Assembly (NCBI GenBank): GCA_945952065.1
Contig: CAMFGY010000033.1
Coordinates: 1 to 55,204 of the forward strand
Source: an uncultured Burkholderiales bacterium
GTDB taxonomy: Bacteria; Pseudomonadota; Gammaproteobacteria; Burkholderiales; Burkholderiaceae_C
Direction of reading: 5' to 3'
Length of the DNA: 55,204 bases
Shown piece by piece: positions 32,167 through 41,182 of this stretch. Under the pieces are notes generated by a model, which was not told the DNA's origin, made no database searches, and saw only the letters and a program-made list of their open reading frames with translations. Position numbers and translations under genes: made by a program. Position 1 is the stretch's first letter. The number at the start of each line of letters is the position of its first letter.

Positions 32167-33476
32167 TTCCCGGCCCTCGCTTTCAGCGGGTCACATTGGC
32201 TTTCGTCCCAGGTGTCGCTGCAGGTTTTAGGGCATCGCTGCCGCGTGGTGAAAACCGCGGCACCCTCGCCGTTGCCCGCCACGATGGTTCGGACGAAGAT
32301 GGTGTTCTTCCCCTCTTTCAGAAGCGGCAGTACATCCACCTCGACGGATTGGTTCCAGCTGGTGAACAGCTCTGGCTGGCCGTAGGAGTTTTCTCCATAC
32401 TGAACAAGCCCGTTGTTGGCGTCAGGCGCAAAACAGCTGTAGCCCTCGGCTGTCGCTGTGCACGATTGGTAGTTGCTGACGTTCTGAGCGGTGTACCCGT
32501 CGCCCGAAGGAACCGCATCGAAACACTGCCACCCAGTGCCGCCGCCTCCGTCATCAACCGTCTGTTGGCACTGGCGCGGGCTTGCCTCAGTCGTTGTCGT
32601 GCCTCTGTTGACCACTTCCAGCCTGTCCCCGCCGTACGGACCGACGTAGGCCACCGTCCCGTTGACCGACACCAGGATCCAGTCATCAAATGCGGCCCGC
32701 GTCAGCTTGAACAGCGTGATCAGGCTCATGTCCTTGACCGTGAACGTCAGCGTCCTGTCAAACGTCGCTCCCCACCCGGACCAGTAGTTGTCCGCGATCG
32801 TCCCGAACTGAAGCATGTAGTTGCCGTTTCCGTCCGGCGTGAAGCTCACCGCCATGTCCCCTGCATAGCTGTTCGACACGATCCCGCCCTGATCGCAACC
32901 ATCCGGCGGCTCCGGGCAGCTCACCACAAGCACCCGGTTGCATTGCAACGTTTCCAGGCTCTGCGTCTCGGTGCATGTCTCGCTGATGAACGTGCCCGGA
33001 ACCGTGGTCTGCTCGATGTGGCAGGCCGACGTGCCGCTGCCCGGCACCGCACCTGGATTCTTGATGATCTGGCCGGATCCAACGATCAGGGGATCGTTCT
33101 TCTTGTCGATGACGAACTTGGGCCGCTGACCCGGATTCTTCGTCAGAAAGTTGACCGCGTTGCACTCTTGTTGCTCATACGCCGACCCAGCTTTGTAACT
33201 TTGGCACTCGCTCTGTTTGGCGCTCCCTGCCCCACCGATCAGGCTTCTGCCATTGCCGTAGACGCTGGTCTGTGGAGGGTTGGTGTTGTACTTCGGAACG
33301 GCTGCAGCGCCCGTTGTGGCGTTGACGGCGCCGCCAGCCGCAGACCGGCCGGCGTTCCCGTTGGCGAAGTCCTTGCCCGCCTGGAAGGCCTGCCCCGGTG
33401 TCGTCACATCCTGACACCAGGCCGAGCCGATCATCCCCATGCTGGCGATCGCCATCGCTATCGTTGCCCGCCTCAT
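32163..33476 (-). CDS. TraN, N-terminal part as a separate gene
   Basis: 437 residues with a signal peptide (TIAMAIASMGMIGSAWCQD) and many cysteines in pairs (CHIEQTTVPG, CTETQSLETLQC, CPEPPDGC). The DNYWSGWGATFDRTLTF to FDDWILVSVNG segment is the adhesin-like domain of long TraN proteins. It ends with RQRCPKTCSDTWDESQCDPLKA and then a stop overlapping the next gene. Together the two products (854 residues) reach the length of long TraN variants. Its start overlaps the trbC stop by one base. Confidence 0.8.
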   Translation of the reverse strand: MRRATIAMAIASMGMIGSAWCQDVTTPGQAFQAGKDFANGNAGRSAAGGAVNATTGAAAVPKYNTNPPQTSVYGNGRSLIGGAGSAKQSECQSYKAGSAYEQQECNAVNFLTKNPGQRPKFVIDKKNDPLIVGSGQIIKNPGAVPGSGTSACHIEQTTVPGTFISETCTETQSLETLQCNRVLVVSCPEPPDGCDQGGIVSNSYAGDMAVSFTPDGNGNYMLQFGTIADNYWSGWGATFDRTLTFTVKDMSLITLFKLTRAAFDDWILVSVNGTVAYVGPYGGDRLEVVNRGTTTTEASPRQCQQTVDDGGGGTGWQCFDAVPSGDGYTAQNVSNYQSCTATAEGYSCFAPDANNGLVQYGENSYGQPELFTSWNQSVEVDVLPLLKEGKNTIFVRTIVAGNGEGAAVFTTRQRCPKTCSDTWDESQCDPLKARAGK

Positions 33477-34255
33477 CACCGGTCCCCTTTCAATGTCCGC
33501 CCGTACCGCACCGCCATTTCGCGGAACGCGGGCGACCGTTTCTCGATCTCCCCCAGTGCGTAGCCCAGGCTCACGTCTCCGGTGACCTTGGCGTAGTGCT
33601 CCGGCAGCGCGCATCCATCACCGTCAACCAGCTCCGCGCTCTCTGCCCGCATCAGTACCACCGCCGGCACTGCGTCAACCTTGTATTTGACGAATGCATT
33701 CGGATTCACCTGAAGGTTGCCGTTGGCTTCCCCGAGTTCGTTCACGGCCAGTGCGGTGTCCTTGATCGAACCGTTCCTGAAACCCCGCATGACGACAGCT
33801 GCACCCACCTTGTTCGCCTGTCCGATCAGTCGTTTCAGCGATTCCTTCGGCATGGAGAAAGAGGCAAAAACCATCACACCATCCGCGCGACGTGCGCCCG
33901 CCTTTTGCTCGTACCGACGAGCCACTGCCTCGATGTCGATCTGGCTTCGCGCCGGCGTCGCGACATTAGGGAAGCTGTTCTGTGGGTTGACCGTCGTAGG
34001 GTTGTCAGCGCGAAAAACCTCGCGGCGCTGTTCCTCGACCTTCCGCAGCTCTTGTTCCAGTGCTTCGCCCGACGGCAGCGCCCGGCGAACCCCGCCGGTT
34101 GTCGGCGCACCTGCACCTTCAAACAGCTCTTTGCGTTGTGCTTCAACACGTTGGCGGGCGGCCTCAACCGCCGATGCGGACGGCATGCCGCCTGCGGGCT
34201 GTGCCCGCGCCACGCAGCAGGCCACAGCCAAGACGCTGAACAGTATTGGCTTCAT
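33476..34255 (-). CDS. trbC: TrbC, pilus assembly protein
   Basis: 259 residues with a signal peptide (PILFSVLAVACCVARAQ), a coiled-coil stretch (about 30-85) and the TrbC domain (VMVFASFSMPKESLKRLIGQ, then AAVVMRGFRNGSIKD and VDAVPAVVLM), a thioredoxin-like fold without cysteines. TrbC works with TraW in the periplasm of F-type systems. Its start overlaps the traU stop (TGATG). Confidence 0.9.
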   Translation of the reverse strand: MKPILFSVLAVACCVARAQPAGGMPSASAVEAARQRVEAQRKELFEGAGAPTTGGVRRALPSGEALEQELRKVEEQRREVFRADNPTTVNPQNSFPNVATPARSQIDIEAVARRYEQKAGARRADGVMVFASFSMPKESLKRLIGQANKVGAAVVMRGFRNGSIKDTALAVNELGEANGNLQVNPNAFVKYKVDAVPAVVLMRAESAELVDGDGCALPEHYAKVTGDVSLGYALGEIEKRSPAFREMAVRYGRTLKGDR

Positions 34256-35298
34256 CAGAACCCCACTCCCAGGCAGCAATTCCGCTTCCGGAAAATCTGG
34301 TACGCGAAGTCCTCCCCCTTGTACGGATAGCTCTTGCCGGCCCCCCAGATCGCCGTGCTCCTTCCGAACGGCTGGCAGCACCGACCGTTGATCTTCTCCG
34401 TCTGCGGGATCGGATAAAGCATCTGGTACTTGTATTGGGTCTTGTCCATGACAGGTTGTGGATAGATCCCGCACAGCCCGTCCGGGCCCGACGTGCCCCA
34501 CATCAGGAATTCCCGGTGCAGCTTCGCTGTCATTCGCTGCGCGACCAGAGAGCTGGCCTGGACCAGGCTGACGTGCGCTTGCACATGGCCGTTGAAGGGG
34601 TAGATGCTCCCGTTGCATCCGGCGCACCAGAACAAGGTGTTCGAGCCGAATCCCTGCGTGGCCAGCACGCAGTCCCCGGCGCAGGCGGCCTGCGCGATCG
34701 GATTGCCAAAAAGGAAAGTCTCCGGATTCAGCAGCATCGTCAACTCGTCGTCGTTCCACGTCGGGTCGATTTCGGTCATGTAGGCCACGTCAAAGCTCCC
34801 CGTCTCCAGACACGGGTTGTCCAGCACCACCTCCAGGTAGTACAGGATCGGATCGACGTACCAATGCGCCTGCCAGTTCGACTGGCGCGTGTTGTCGGTC
34901 TGCAAACGAACCTCCCCCTCTGGCGCCCGAATGCCAGGATCCAGTGAAATTCCGCCCAGCGACACGAAGCAATAGGGTGTCCGCGTCACGTCCACGCGGC
35001 GGGCGGGCTCCCAGAACGAGGTCTTCAGCCCTATCACGATGGGGTTGGTGCAGTAGCACAGGAAGCCATCGGGGTTCTCCGTGTCTTCCTGCTCCATCGA
35101 CATCAACGGCACCCCACCGATGGACATCGGGAACATGCAGGACCAGCAGATGTCGGTGATGGGGTTCGCGAATTCGCCCTGGCACACGCCCGCCCTGCTT
35201 TCGCGCGCGAAACACACGCACAGCATCACCACAATTGCGGCTGCGATCCTTCTTCCCCAAGCGCCCTGAAACCGTGCGCCGTGATTCGTCCAGTTCAT
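34255..35298 (-). CDS. traU: TraU, DNA transfer and pilus assembly protein
   Basis: 347 residues. Start chosen at 35298 behind GAGGGA; an ATG at 35304 or GTG at 35328 is possible. Signal peptide about 18-36, then a cysteine-rich mature protein (ITDICWSCMFP, GFLCYCTNP, CAGDCVLATQGFG) as usual for TraU. Codons 30-34 of the signal peptide (FARES) fall on the KorB-type palindrome at 35199. TraU is a periplasmic component needed for DNA transfer. Confidence 0.9.
   Translation of the reverse strand: MNWTNHGARFQGAWGRRIAAAIVVMLCVCFARESRAGVCQGEFANPITDICWSCMFPMSIGGVPLMSMEQEDTENPDGFLCYCTNPIVIGLKTSFWEPARRVDVTRTPYCFVSLGGISLDPGIRAPEGEVRLQTDNTRQSNWQAHWYVDPILYYLEVVLDNPCLETGSFDVAYMTEIDPTWNDDELTMLLNPETFLFGNPIAQAACAGDCVLATQGFGSNTLFWCAGCNGSIYPFNGHVQAHVSLVQASSLVAQRMTAKLHREFLMWGTSGPDGLCGIYPQPVMDKTQYKYQMLYPIPQTEKINGRCCQPFGRSTAIWGAGKSYPYKGEDFAYQIFRKRNCCLGVGF
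35199..35212. promoter_or_regulatory. KorB-type operator palindrome, copy 9 (intragenic)
   Basis: A perfect TTTCGCGCGCGAAA inside the traU signal-peptide codons, read as F-A-R-E-S just as in the copy at 30856. Confidence 0.75.
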
Positions 35299-35329
35299 TT
35301 CCATTCCCTCGCCTGCTTCACTTGCCACC

Positions 35330-35980
35330 TCACCGCAGTTCCCCTGCCGGAACCTCCTGCACCAGCAGATGGCCCCCAGACTGGCTGATGACGCTCGGTA
35401 CCGCCCGGATGCCGAAGCGCTGCGTCAGCTTCCCCGCCTGGTCGTAGAACACCTGCGTTTTCCAGGCCTTGGACATGTCGAACCAGGAACCCGCCACAAG
35501 GATCGGCTTCACCTTGGCCCCCTCCTTCGCGACCATCTTTCGGACCGCTTCAGCCTGTGCCTTGTCGCGGCCATCGAAGAACACCAGCCGCTTGCTCAGC
35601 GCTGTCACCAGGAGTGGGTTGATGGTTGCCCCGGCCGGAACCACGATTTGCCCGTCATCCGTCGTCACGGCCTGGCTGTAGCGCACGCTCGGGTCGATCA
35701 GCCGTTCTGACCTTTCGCGCACCGTCGCCAGTCCCTCGACCGGCCGCGGGTTTTTCGCGGATTGCACCGACCGTTTCACGGCCTGCTGCTGGATCCGCTT
35801 CAGTTCACCGGTGCGCTCCTTGTCCTTCAGCCGCTTCAGAATCGTGTCCACGGCGTTTTCTTCCGCGATCGGATACACCGGCCCGATCACGCCCAGCTCG
35901 TCGGCCGCGGCCCCGGCGCCGGCGGCCGTCAGTACGCCGCAAACCACACTCGCCATCACCCAACGGTCAGAAAACCTCAT
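35330..35980 (-). CDS. traW: TraW, pilus assembly protein
   Basis: 216 residues with a signal peptide and the TraW signature: LGVIGPVYPIAEENAVDTI after the signal, then WFDMSKAWKTQVFYDQAG and FGIRAVPSVISQ near the end. TraW is a periplasmic partner of TrbC. The start overlaps the S26 peptidase stop by 14 bases. Confidence 0.92.
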   Translation of the reverse strand: MRFSDRWVMASVVCGVLTAAGAGAAADELGVIGPVYPIAEENAVDTILKRLKDKERTGELKRIQQQAVKRSVQSAKNPRPVEGLATVRERSERLIDPSVRYSQAVTTDDGQIVVPAGATINPLLVTALSKRLVFFDGRDKAQAEAVRKMVAKEGAKVKPILVAGSWFDMSKAWKTQVFYDQAGKLTQRFGIRAVPSVISQSGGHLLVQEVPAGELR

Positions 35981-36518
35981 AGGCCCTCCCGATGATCTGA
36001 AAGGCCTTCACGTTCCCGCTCAATGCGTAGCGCGAATCCAGGCTGTCGGGGTGCCCGGTCGCGACGAAGTACTCGCCCTCGCCGATCACCCCGCCTGCGG
36101 CCGGCTGCAGGGCCACTCCTGCCTTTGAAAAGGGCTTCGCCATACCCACGTAGCCATCCCCCACCCAAACCGCCCTGCCGGCCGTTTTGACGATGTCGCC
36201 GGGGACGCCCACGATCTTCTTGATGAAAATCGTTCCACGCGGATAGGTCGCACCACCCTGCCAGCGGTAGGCCACCAGGTCACCCTTTCCGAATGCCTCG
36301 CCTTTCCGGTGGACGTAGACGTGTCCGGGCAGGCTGTCCGTCATGTTCTCGGTCACCCCCCAGCCGTAGGCAGCGCACGCCACCCACCCGGCCACGCCGA
36401 TCGCACCCACGCTGGTACACGCCACCAACCAGGTCCTGCGCGACGCCTTCAACCACGCGAACGCCACCGGCGCCACGGCCAGCACTGTCACCACGGACGG
36501 CACGACAAGACCCTTCAT
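35967..36518 (-). CDS. TraF-type S26 signal peptidase (TrhF-like)
   Basis: 183 residues: two N-terminal membrane helices and an S26 serine-lysine peptidase domain. The nucleophile is probably Ser62 in NMTDSLPGHVYV, the general base Lys100/101 in FIKKIVGVPGD, and GHPDSLDSRYAL (155-166) is the family's C-terminal box. Such enzymes mature conjugative pilins (TrhF of H plasmids, TraF of RP4). The F plasmid itself lacks one. The pilin at 44172 is the expected substrate. Start at 36518 behind a purine-rich stretch. Confidence 0.88.
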   Translation of the reverse strand: MKGLVVPSVVTVLAVAPVAFAWLKASRRTWLVACTSVGAIGVAGWVACAAYGWGVTENMTDSLPGHVYVHRKGEAFGKGDLVAYRWQGGATYPRGTIFIKKIVGVPGDIVKTAGRAVWVGDGYVGMAKPFSKAGVALQPAAGGVIGEGEYFVATGHPDSLDSRYALSGNVKAFQIIGRAYEVF

Positions 36519-36525
36519 TCGCGCC

Positions 36526-36903
36526 TCACTTGATCCGTTGCCGGACCAGGTCCGTGTAATCGACCGCCGTCCCACCCAACAGCGCCGCCTTGTTCACGAT
36601 CACGCACCGGCACTCGTCTCCCAGTGCATCGATGTTTGTGGACAGTTTCTTGGCGAATTCCACCGTCAGTTTCTGAACCATCTGGCGCTGCTCATCGGTG
36701 ATCACGCCCTTGCTGGCACTGAGAAGATCGATGGTGCGGTTCTGCTCTTCCTCCACCAGCTTCTGCAGGTCTACGGTGGCCACCGGCTTCGGCATGTTCC
36801 GCCAGACCAAGTACGCGATCGGAGAAAGTGCCACCAACGTGACTGCGCACGTCGCCACGATCGGAACGATGGCGGCCATCACACGTTGTCCGCGCTCAGA
36901 CAT
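36526..36903 (-). CDS. trbI: TrbI, inner-membrane pilus protein
   Basis: 125 residues: one membrane helix (about 10-30) and a periplasmic helical domain (DLQKLVEEEQNRTIDLLS) ending in DYTDLVRQRIK. The sequence and the position between traC and the peptidase or traW match F-type TrbI, which influences pilus retraction. The start at 36903 overlaps the traC stop. Confidence 0.82.
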   Translation of the reverse strand: MSERGQRVMAAIVPIVATCAVTLVALSPIAYLVWRNMPKPVATVDLQKLVEEEQNRTIDLLSASKGVITDEQRQMVQKLTVEFAKKLSTNIDALGDECRCVIVNKAALLGGTAVDYTDLVRQRIK

Positions 36904-39553
36904 GGGAAACCCCCTGCCGCTTGAGCATGTGGACCATGGCGTCAAGCGTGCTGTACCCTTGCTTGCGCAACAGTTCCAGCTCGTTGAAGTCCTCTGCTCG
37001 CGAGCTTGCCATCAGCAGGGAAAAAGGGTCGGGTATGTGGCGAACCACGTTCTCCCCGTTCGGGCTGCTGATTAGCATTTCCGAGAATTGGCCGTGCTCG
37101 GTCTGGAGCGATGTCAGCATCCGCTTGACCGAAGGGCTGAAGCTCACCAGCCCATCGTCAATCGTCTTGTTGAGCATCTTCAAGTCTTGGCGCAGGAAAA
37201 TCTTCCAGTCGGCATTCGAGTAGGCCGCTTCGGACGCGTCGTTCGCGAACGCATCCTGAATCCCTTGTGTGCCAACGCAGAAGATCCCGTTGTACTTTCT
37301 GGCGCGGCGATAGCCCTCGCCAATGAATTCCGCCGTTTCCTTGTCTGCTCCCAGCAGCTGCCAGGCCTCATCCACCAGGCAAAGTTTCTTCCGGTCGCGC
37401 GACAGATACATGTCGTGTGCGATCCGGCTCGTCAACACGAACAGGACCACGCGCCGCAGATCGGGTGCCGACTTCAGCTCCTCCAGCTCCAGCCCGATCA
37501 TGTCGCCGTCAAGGTCGATGTCGGCTGGCCCGTTGAAGTACTGGCCATAGATCCCACGCTCCGTGAACGGCTCCAGCTGCTTGCCCAGTTCGTAGGCGAT
37601 GCGTTCCGGCGCGTCCAGTTCGTTCTTGATCCCACTCAGCAAGTACTTCGCGATCAGGGTCGGGTTCGTCTCGTTCCCATAGTCCCCCCACACCTTCGTG
37701 ATTGCCTCCCCCAGGATGGCGTACTGAAACTCGCTGAGCGGCGCCGCCGGCGAAGCCATTCGCCCCATCATGGGCTTCAGCATCCGCAGCTCGTCTTTGA
37801 ACGAGATTTCTTCATCGGCACCCACCCACGTAAAGGGGTTGATGCAGATCGGATTGCGCGTGTTGAACTCGATGAACGTGCCGCGCTGCAGGTTGATCTG
37901 GTTCTTGTAGCTCCGGCCCACGTCGATCACCCACACCCGCGCGCCGATGCCGCGGTAGCTGCTGATGATCTCGTTCATCGCAACCGATTTGCCAGACCCG
38001 GATACGCCGGCAACAAACACGTTGTAGTTGCCTTGCTTGTTCGAGTAGAAGTCCAGAAACGCCGGCGTCCCGCGACGTCCAAAGAACATCATCACCGGAT
38101 CACCTGCACCACGCCATTCCGCGATCACTGGCGACATATCCACCGCATTGACTGTCGTCTTGGAAGACATGACCCTGAACAGCTTCAAGTCCTTTCGGGT
38201 GGCGTCGTTCAGCGTCATCGGCAGCGATGAATACAGCATCGGGATGTGCAGCGACTGCATCTCACCGATCGTGAACCGCTCGTTCCGCCAGATGTTCAGC
38301 GCGACCTGCGCTGCCCGGTTCATCACCTTCTTCGGCGCGAACAGGACCAGCGAGTGGTAAAGCTCCGTCATCGAACCGCCCGCGCTCAGCTGGTGCGTGA
38401 CGATCGTCCAGTCTTCGTCCTGCATGGCCAGCTCGGGCTGGAACTCGGCCATCTTGCTCTTGGCGTTCTGCTTGGCTCGCGCTGCCGAGATCATGGCTTT
38501 GGTGTCCACCTCGGCTGGATCCAGCGTGAACATCCCACCGGAAATCACGAACGGAACCGGGTATTGCAGCTCGTCGTTGAAGAAGTTGCCGATGATGTTG
38601 CTCATTTCCCACAGCTCCTTCTTGCCGGGGTACATGCGAACGCCGAAGGAACGCATCGCGATCCGCTCGTCAGGATCACCCTCTTTTTCAGGCGGCAGTC
38701 CAAACAAAACCTCGTGGGGTTTCACGGTCACGTGATGGCCGAAAGGCGTGATCTGATCCTTGATCGATCGCCCCTCGTCGTATCCCAGAGGCGGCGCGTC
38801 CTCCTTGCTGAACATGATCGCGGGGTCGAGCAGCGGTGCGAGGAACTGAATCAGAGCCTCGGCATCGAAACCGAACGCCGGCAGTCCCGACGCCTTCAGC
38901 TGCGCCCACAGCGTTTCACGCAATTCGGTCATTTCCTCGATGAGTCGGGTGTCGTGCATCGATCCCGTCCGGGACACCGAAAACACCAGGCGCATGTTTT
39001 TCACGGCGTAGTTGCCGGTTTTGAAGAGCGGCTTGCCCTTGTGCCTCTTCACATAGTCAACCCGGCGCTTCGCCAGCTCGACAAAGAATTCCGACGTGCG
39101 CTGGTTGTCCACCGCCACATTGCGCTGATCCACATAGGCCTGGAACTCGTCGTCCAGGATGGGGTTCCCGAACAACGTCCATTGCACACCGTAGCCAGGC
39201 GGGATCGGCGTGAAGAGCTGGGTCAGCTTGTTCGCCATTTCATCGTCGGCCCCGGTTTGAGGAAGAACCTCAAAGCAGAAGCCGACCGACGTGTCGTTGT
39301 AGAACAGCCCACGCTCGTCGTGGTACTGGTCGTACTTCAGTGTGTTGTGGATGCCGTGCAGACTGCCCCCGATGTCGTGCATGTCCACTCCGGCCTTACC
39401 GTCCACCAGCTGCTGGGACACGCGGACCGGAGCGGGCATCTTTCCGATATCCGGCGTGTCCCCCAGGACGTGGCGACGCCAGAAGGACCGCAGCTGCTGG
39501 GAATAGCTTGGGCGTGCGCTCATCCCGCCCTTGACTTGATGGCGTTGCTTCAT
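36896..39553 (-). CDS. traC: TraC, secretion ATPase (VirB4 class)
   Basis: 885 residues, the usual length of TraC. Walker A is in VFVAGVSGSGKSVAMNEI, Walker B in KLCLVDEAWQLLG, and the TraC-type N-domain precedes them (GMFTLDPAEVDTKAM, QDEDWTIVTHQLSAGGSMTE). TraC energises pilus assembly at the inner membrane. The ATG overlaps the traV stop by 4 bases. Confidence 0.95.
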   Translation of the reverse strand: MKQRHQVKGGMSARPSYSQQLRSFWRRHVLGDTPDIGKMPAPVRVSQQLVDGKAGVDMHDIGGSLHGIHNTLKYDQYHDERGLFYNDTSVGFCFEVLPQTGADDEMANKLTQLFTPIPPGYGVQWTLFGNPILDDEFQAYVDQRNVAVDNQRTSEFFVELAKRRVDYVKRHKGKPLFKTGNYAVKNMRLVFSVSRTGSMHDTRLIEEMTELRETLWAQLKASGLPAFGFDAEALIQFLAPLLDPAIMFSKEDAPPLGYDEGRSIKDQITPFGHHVTVKPHEVLFGLPPEKEGDPDERIAMRSFGVRMYPGKKELWEMSNIIGNFFNDELQYPVPFVISGGMFTLDPAEVDTKAMISAARAKQNAKSKMAEFQPELAMQDEDWTIVTHQLSAGGSMTELYHSLVLFAPKKVMNRAAQVALNIWRNERFTIGEMQSLHIPMLYSSLPMTLNDATRKDLKLFRVMSSKTTVNAVDMSPVIAEWRGAGDPVMMFFGRRGTPAFLDFYSNKQGNYNVFVAGVSGSGKSVAMNEIISSYRGIGARVWVIDVGRSYKNQINLQRGTFIEFNTRNPICINPFTWVGADEEISFKDELRMLKPMMGRMASPAAPLSEFQYAILGEAITKVWGDYGNETNPTLIAKYLLSGIKNELDAPERIAYELGKQLEPFTERGIYGQYFNGPADIDLDGDMIGLELEELKSAPDLRRVVLFVLTSRIAHDMYLSRDRKKLCLVDEAWQLLGADKETAEFIGEGYRRARKYNGIFCVGTQGIQDAFANDASEAAYSNADWKIFLRQDLKMLNKTIDDGLVSFSPSVKRMLTSLQTEHGQFSEMLISSPNGENVVRHIPDPFSLLMASSRAEDFNELELLRKQGYSTLDAMVHMLKRQGVSHV

Positions 39554-40296
39554 TGCTGCGGCATCCCGCGCAGCACGCGGCGCGTCAGTTCGTCGGTCGC
39601 CCTGCGTGCCTCTTCCAGCTTGCTGGGCGACAGCGCGGAAGGGCTGGAATAGCTCGGCATTGGAATCATGGCTGGCACCCCCACCTGCTGCGCTGGTGAG
39701 CTTTCCACCATGACCGGCGGCGGATCTGTTTGTTGCGAGACAGGCGCATCCACGATGCTCGGACTCTCGGTGGGAACTCCACCATCTACCCCACCAGGCT
39801 CGGCGGTCATCGGCTGTTGCCTCAAAGCGGTTGCGCTTGGCTGAGTCGCCGCCACTGCAGGCGCGCGCACCGGCTTGTACGTGTCCTGTATCCGTCGCCG
39901 GTTGTGCTCAACCAACCATTTACCGTTGTCCACCGGCAAGTAGACGTAGCTCTGGTCGTGCAAGTCGCCGTCGTTGTCTTCCCACGGAGCGAACCAGACG
40001 CGCAGGATCACCGGCGCTGATCGGATCGGAGTTCCGCTGGTGATGGGCCGTGTCATCACCCCCTGCGGCTCGACTTTCGCGCGCGAAACTTCGCTGCCGC
40101 CCTTGCGGTTCACCCGCTGGCCAGGCAGGTTCTGAGCCTGCGCATTCGCGTAAATGCCCGACATCGATTCGCAGAGAACCCCATCTGGCGCCTTGCACGC
40201 GAAGCTGTCCTTTGCGTCCAGCCCGGACATGTTGCCGCAGCCTGTCAGCGCCGTGGCCACCAGGCCTCCGACCATCAGCTTGTTGAACGATCGCAT
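39550..40296 (-). CDS. traV: TraV, outer-membrane lipoprotein of the core complex
   Basis: 248 residues. Lipobox TALTGC with Cys20, then the TraV cysteines (FACKAPDGVLCESMSGIYANA). The middle holds VILRVWFAPWEDNDGDLHDQ, a conserved TraV segment. With TraB and TraK it forms the outer part of the channel. Codons for VSRAKV (70-75) sit on the KorB-type palindrome at 40075. Confidence 0.92.
   Translation of the reverse strand: MRSFNKLMVGGLVATALTGCGNMSGLDAKDSFACKAPDGVLCESMSGIYANAQAQNLPGQRVNRKGGSEVSRAKVEPQGVMTRPITSGTPIRSAPVILRVWFAPWEDNDGDLHDQSYVYLPVDNGKWLVEHNRRRIQDTYKPVRAPAVAATQPSATALRQQPMTAEPGGVDGGVPTESPSIVDAPVSQQTDPPPVMVESSPAQQVGVPAMIPMPSYSSPSALSPSKLEEARRATDELTRRVLRGMPQQ
40075..40088. promoter_or_regulatory. 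KorB-type operator palindrome, copy 10 (intragenic)
   Basis: A perfect TTTCGCGCGCGAAA inside traV, read in the frame giving V-S-R-A-K-V. Confidence 0.75.
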
Positions 40297-40436
40297 CAAA
40301 CCCCCCTCCCCACGTTGCTCATGAAATAGTTCGGACGTTGTTCCGGCACCCCGCACGTCGGCTCCCGCTGCACGGTTCCGCACCCGGCCAGCAGCGCGGC
40401 TGCAATGGCGCACGCCGCCGCAACCGCCGGCTTCAT
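40296..40436 (-). CDS. Very small lipoprotein between dsbC and traV
   Basis: A 46-residue gene found from the ATGA overlap with dsbC and the TGATG overlap with traV. The signal AAALLAGC ends in lipidated Cys19; the mature part is only 28 residues (CGTVQREPTCGVPEQRPNYF and a short tail). Translation coupling on both sides argues that it is real. The role is unknown; a core-complex accessory or exclusion lipoprotein is possible. Confidence 0.7.
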   Translation of the reverse strand: MKPAVAAACAIAAALLAGCGTVQREPTCGVPEQRPNYFMSNVGRGV

Positions 40437-41182
40437 TTCGCCACCTTGGCGGCGCCAGCATTCAGCCATTGGTCGATGCGCGCTGCAGGCGCTGCGCCAG
40501 GCATCACGCGACCATCGGCCGCAATGAGCGTCGGCGTGCCTGTCACCCCCAGCTTCGTGCCCAGCACCAGGTTGTCATTCACCGGGTTGTTGCAGGCCAC
40601 CAGCTTCTCCACCGTGCCCGTCAACACAGCCCGCGTCCACGCCGCCTGCCTGTCCGCTGCACACCACACCGCCACGGCCTTGGTCTTCGCTTCGGGGTGG
40701 ATGCTGTCCAGCGGAAACAGGAACGTGTAGATCGTCACGTTGTCCAGCTGCGCAAGTTCGCCTTCGAGCTTCTTGCAGTAGCCGCAGTCTGGATCGGAGA
40801 ACACCGCGAACGCCCTGCTCCCGTCCCCCTTCACCGTCTTGATCGCGTTGGCCAACGCCTCGGCGGGGAATTCGACCCGCCGACCCTCGCTCTTGCGCTG
40901 GGCCGTCAGGTCGATCTGAGCCTGCATGTCGAACAGGTGTCCGAACACAAAGAACCGCCCACCGGCGTCGGTGTAGGCCACCGAGTCCCCCATCACCACC
41001 TCGTACAGGCCGGCGATTTCGGACTTCTTGACGCTGGTGAATCGGGTTGCCGGGTATTGCGCCCGGAACTGCGCCGCGACACGTTCGAGTTCGGCTCCTG
41101 CATCCTGCGCGCCGGCCGGTGCCGCCGCCATGCTTGCCACCACCGCGCCGATCGCCACCGCCAGTTTCAGTCGTTCAATCAT
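40433..41182 (-). CDS. dsbC: DsbC-type disulfide isomerase
   Basis: 249 residues with a signal peptide, a DsbC dimerisation domain (about 30-90) and a thioredoxin domain with active site CGYC at 133-136 and cis-Pro segment GVTGTPTLI. It reshuffles disulfides in the cysteine-rich transfer proteins (TraN parts, TraU, TraH). DsbC genes are common in F-type operons. The start overlaps the traB stop. Confidence 0.93.
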   Translation of the reverse strand: MIERLKLAVAIGAVVASMAAAPAGAQDAGAELERVAAQFRAQYPATRFTSVKKSEIAGLYEVVMGDSVAYTDAGGRFFVFGHLFDMQAQIDLTAQRKSEGRRVEFPAEALANAIKTVKGDGSRAFAVFSDPDCGYCKKLEGELAQLDNVTIYTFLFPLDSIHPEAKTKAVAVWCAADRQAAWTRAVLTGTVEKLVACNNPVNDNLVLGTKLGVTGTPTLIAADGRVMPGAAPAARIDQWLNAGAAKVAK

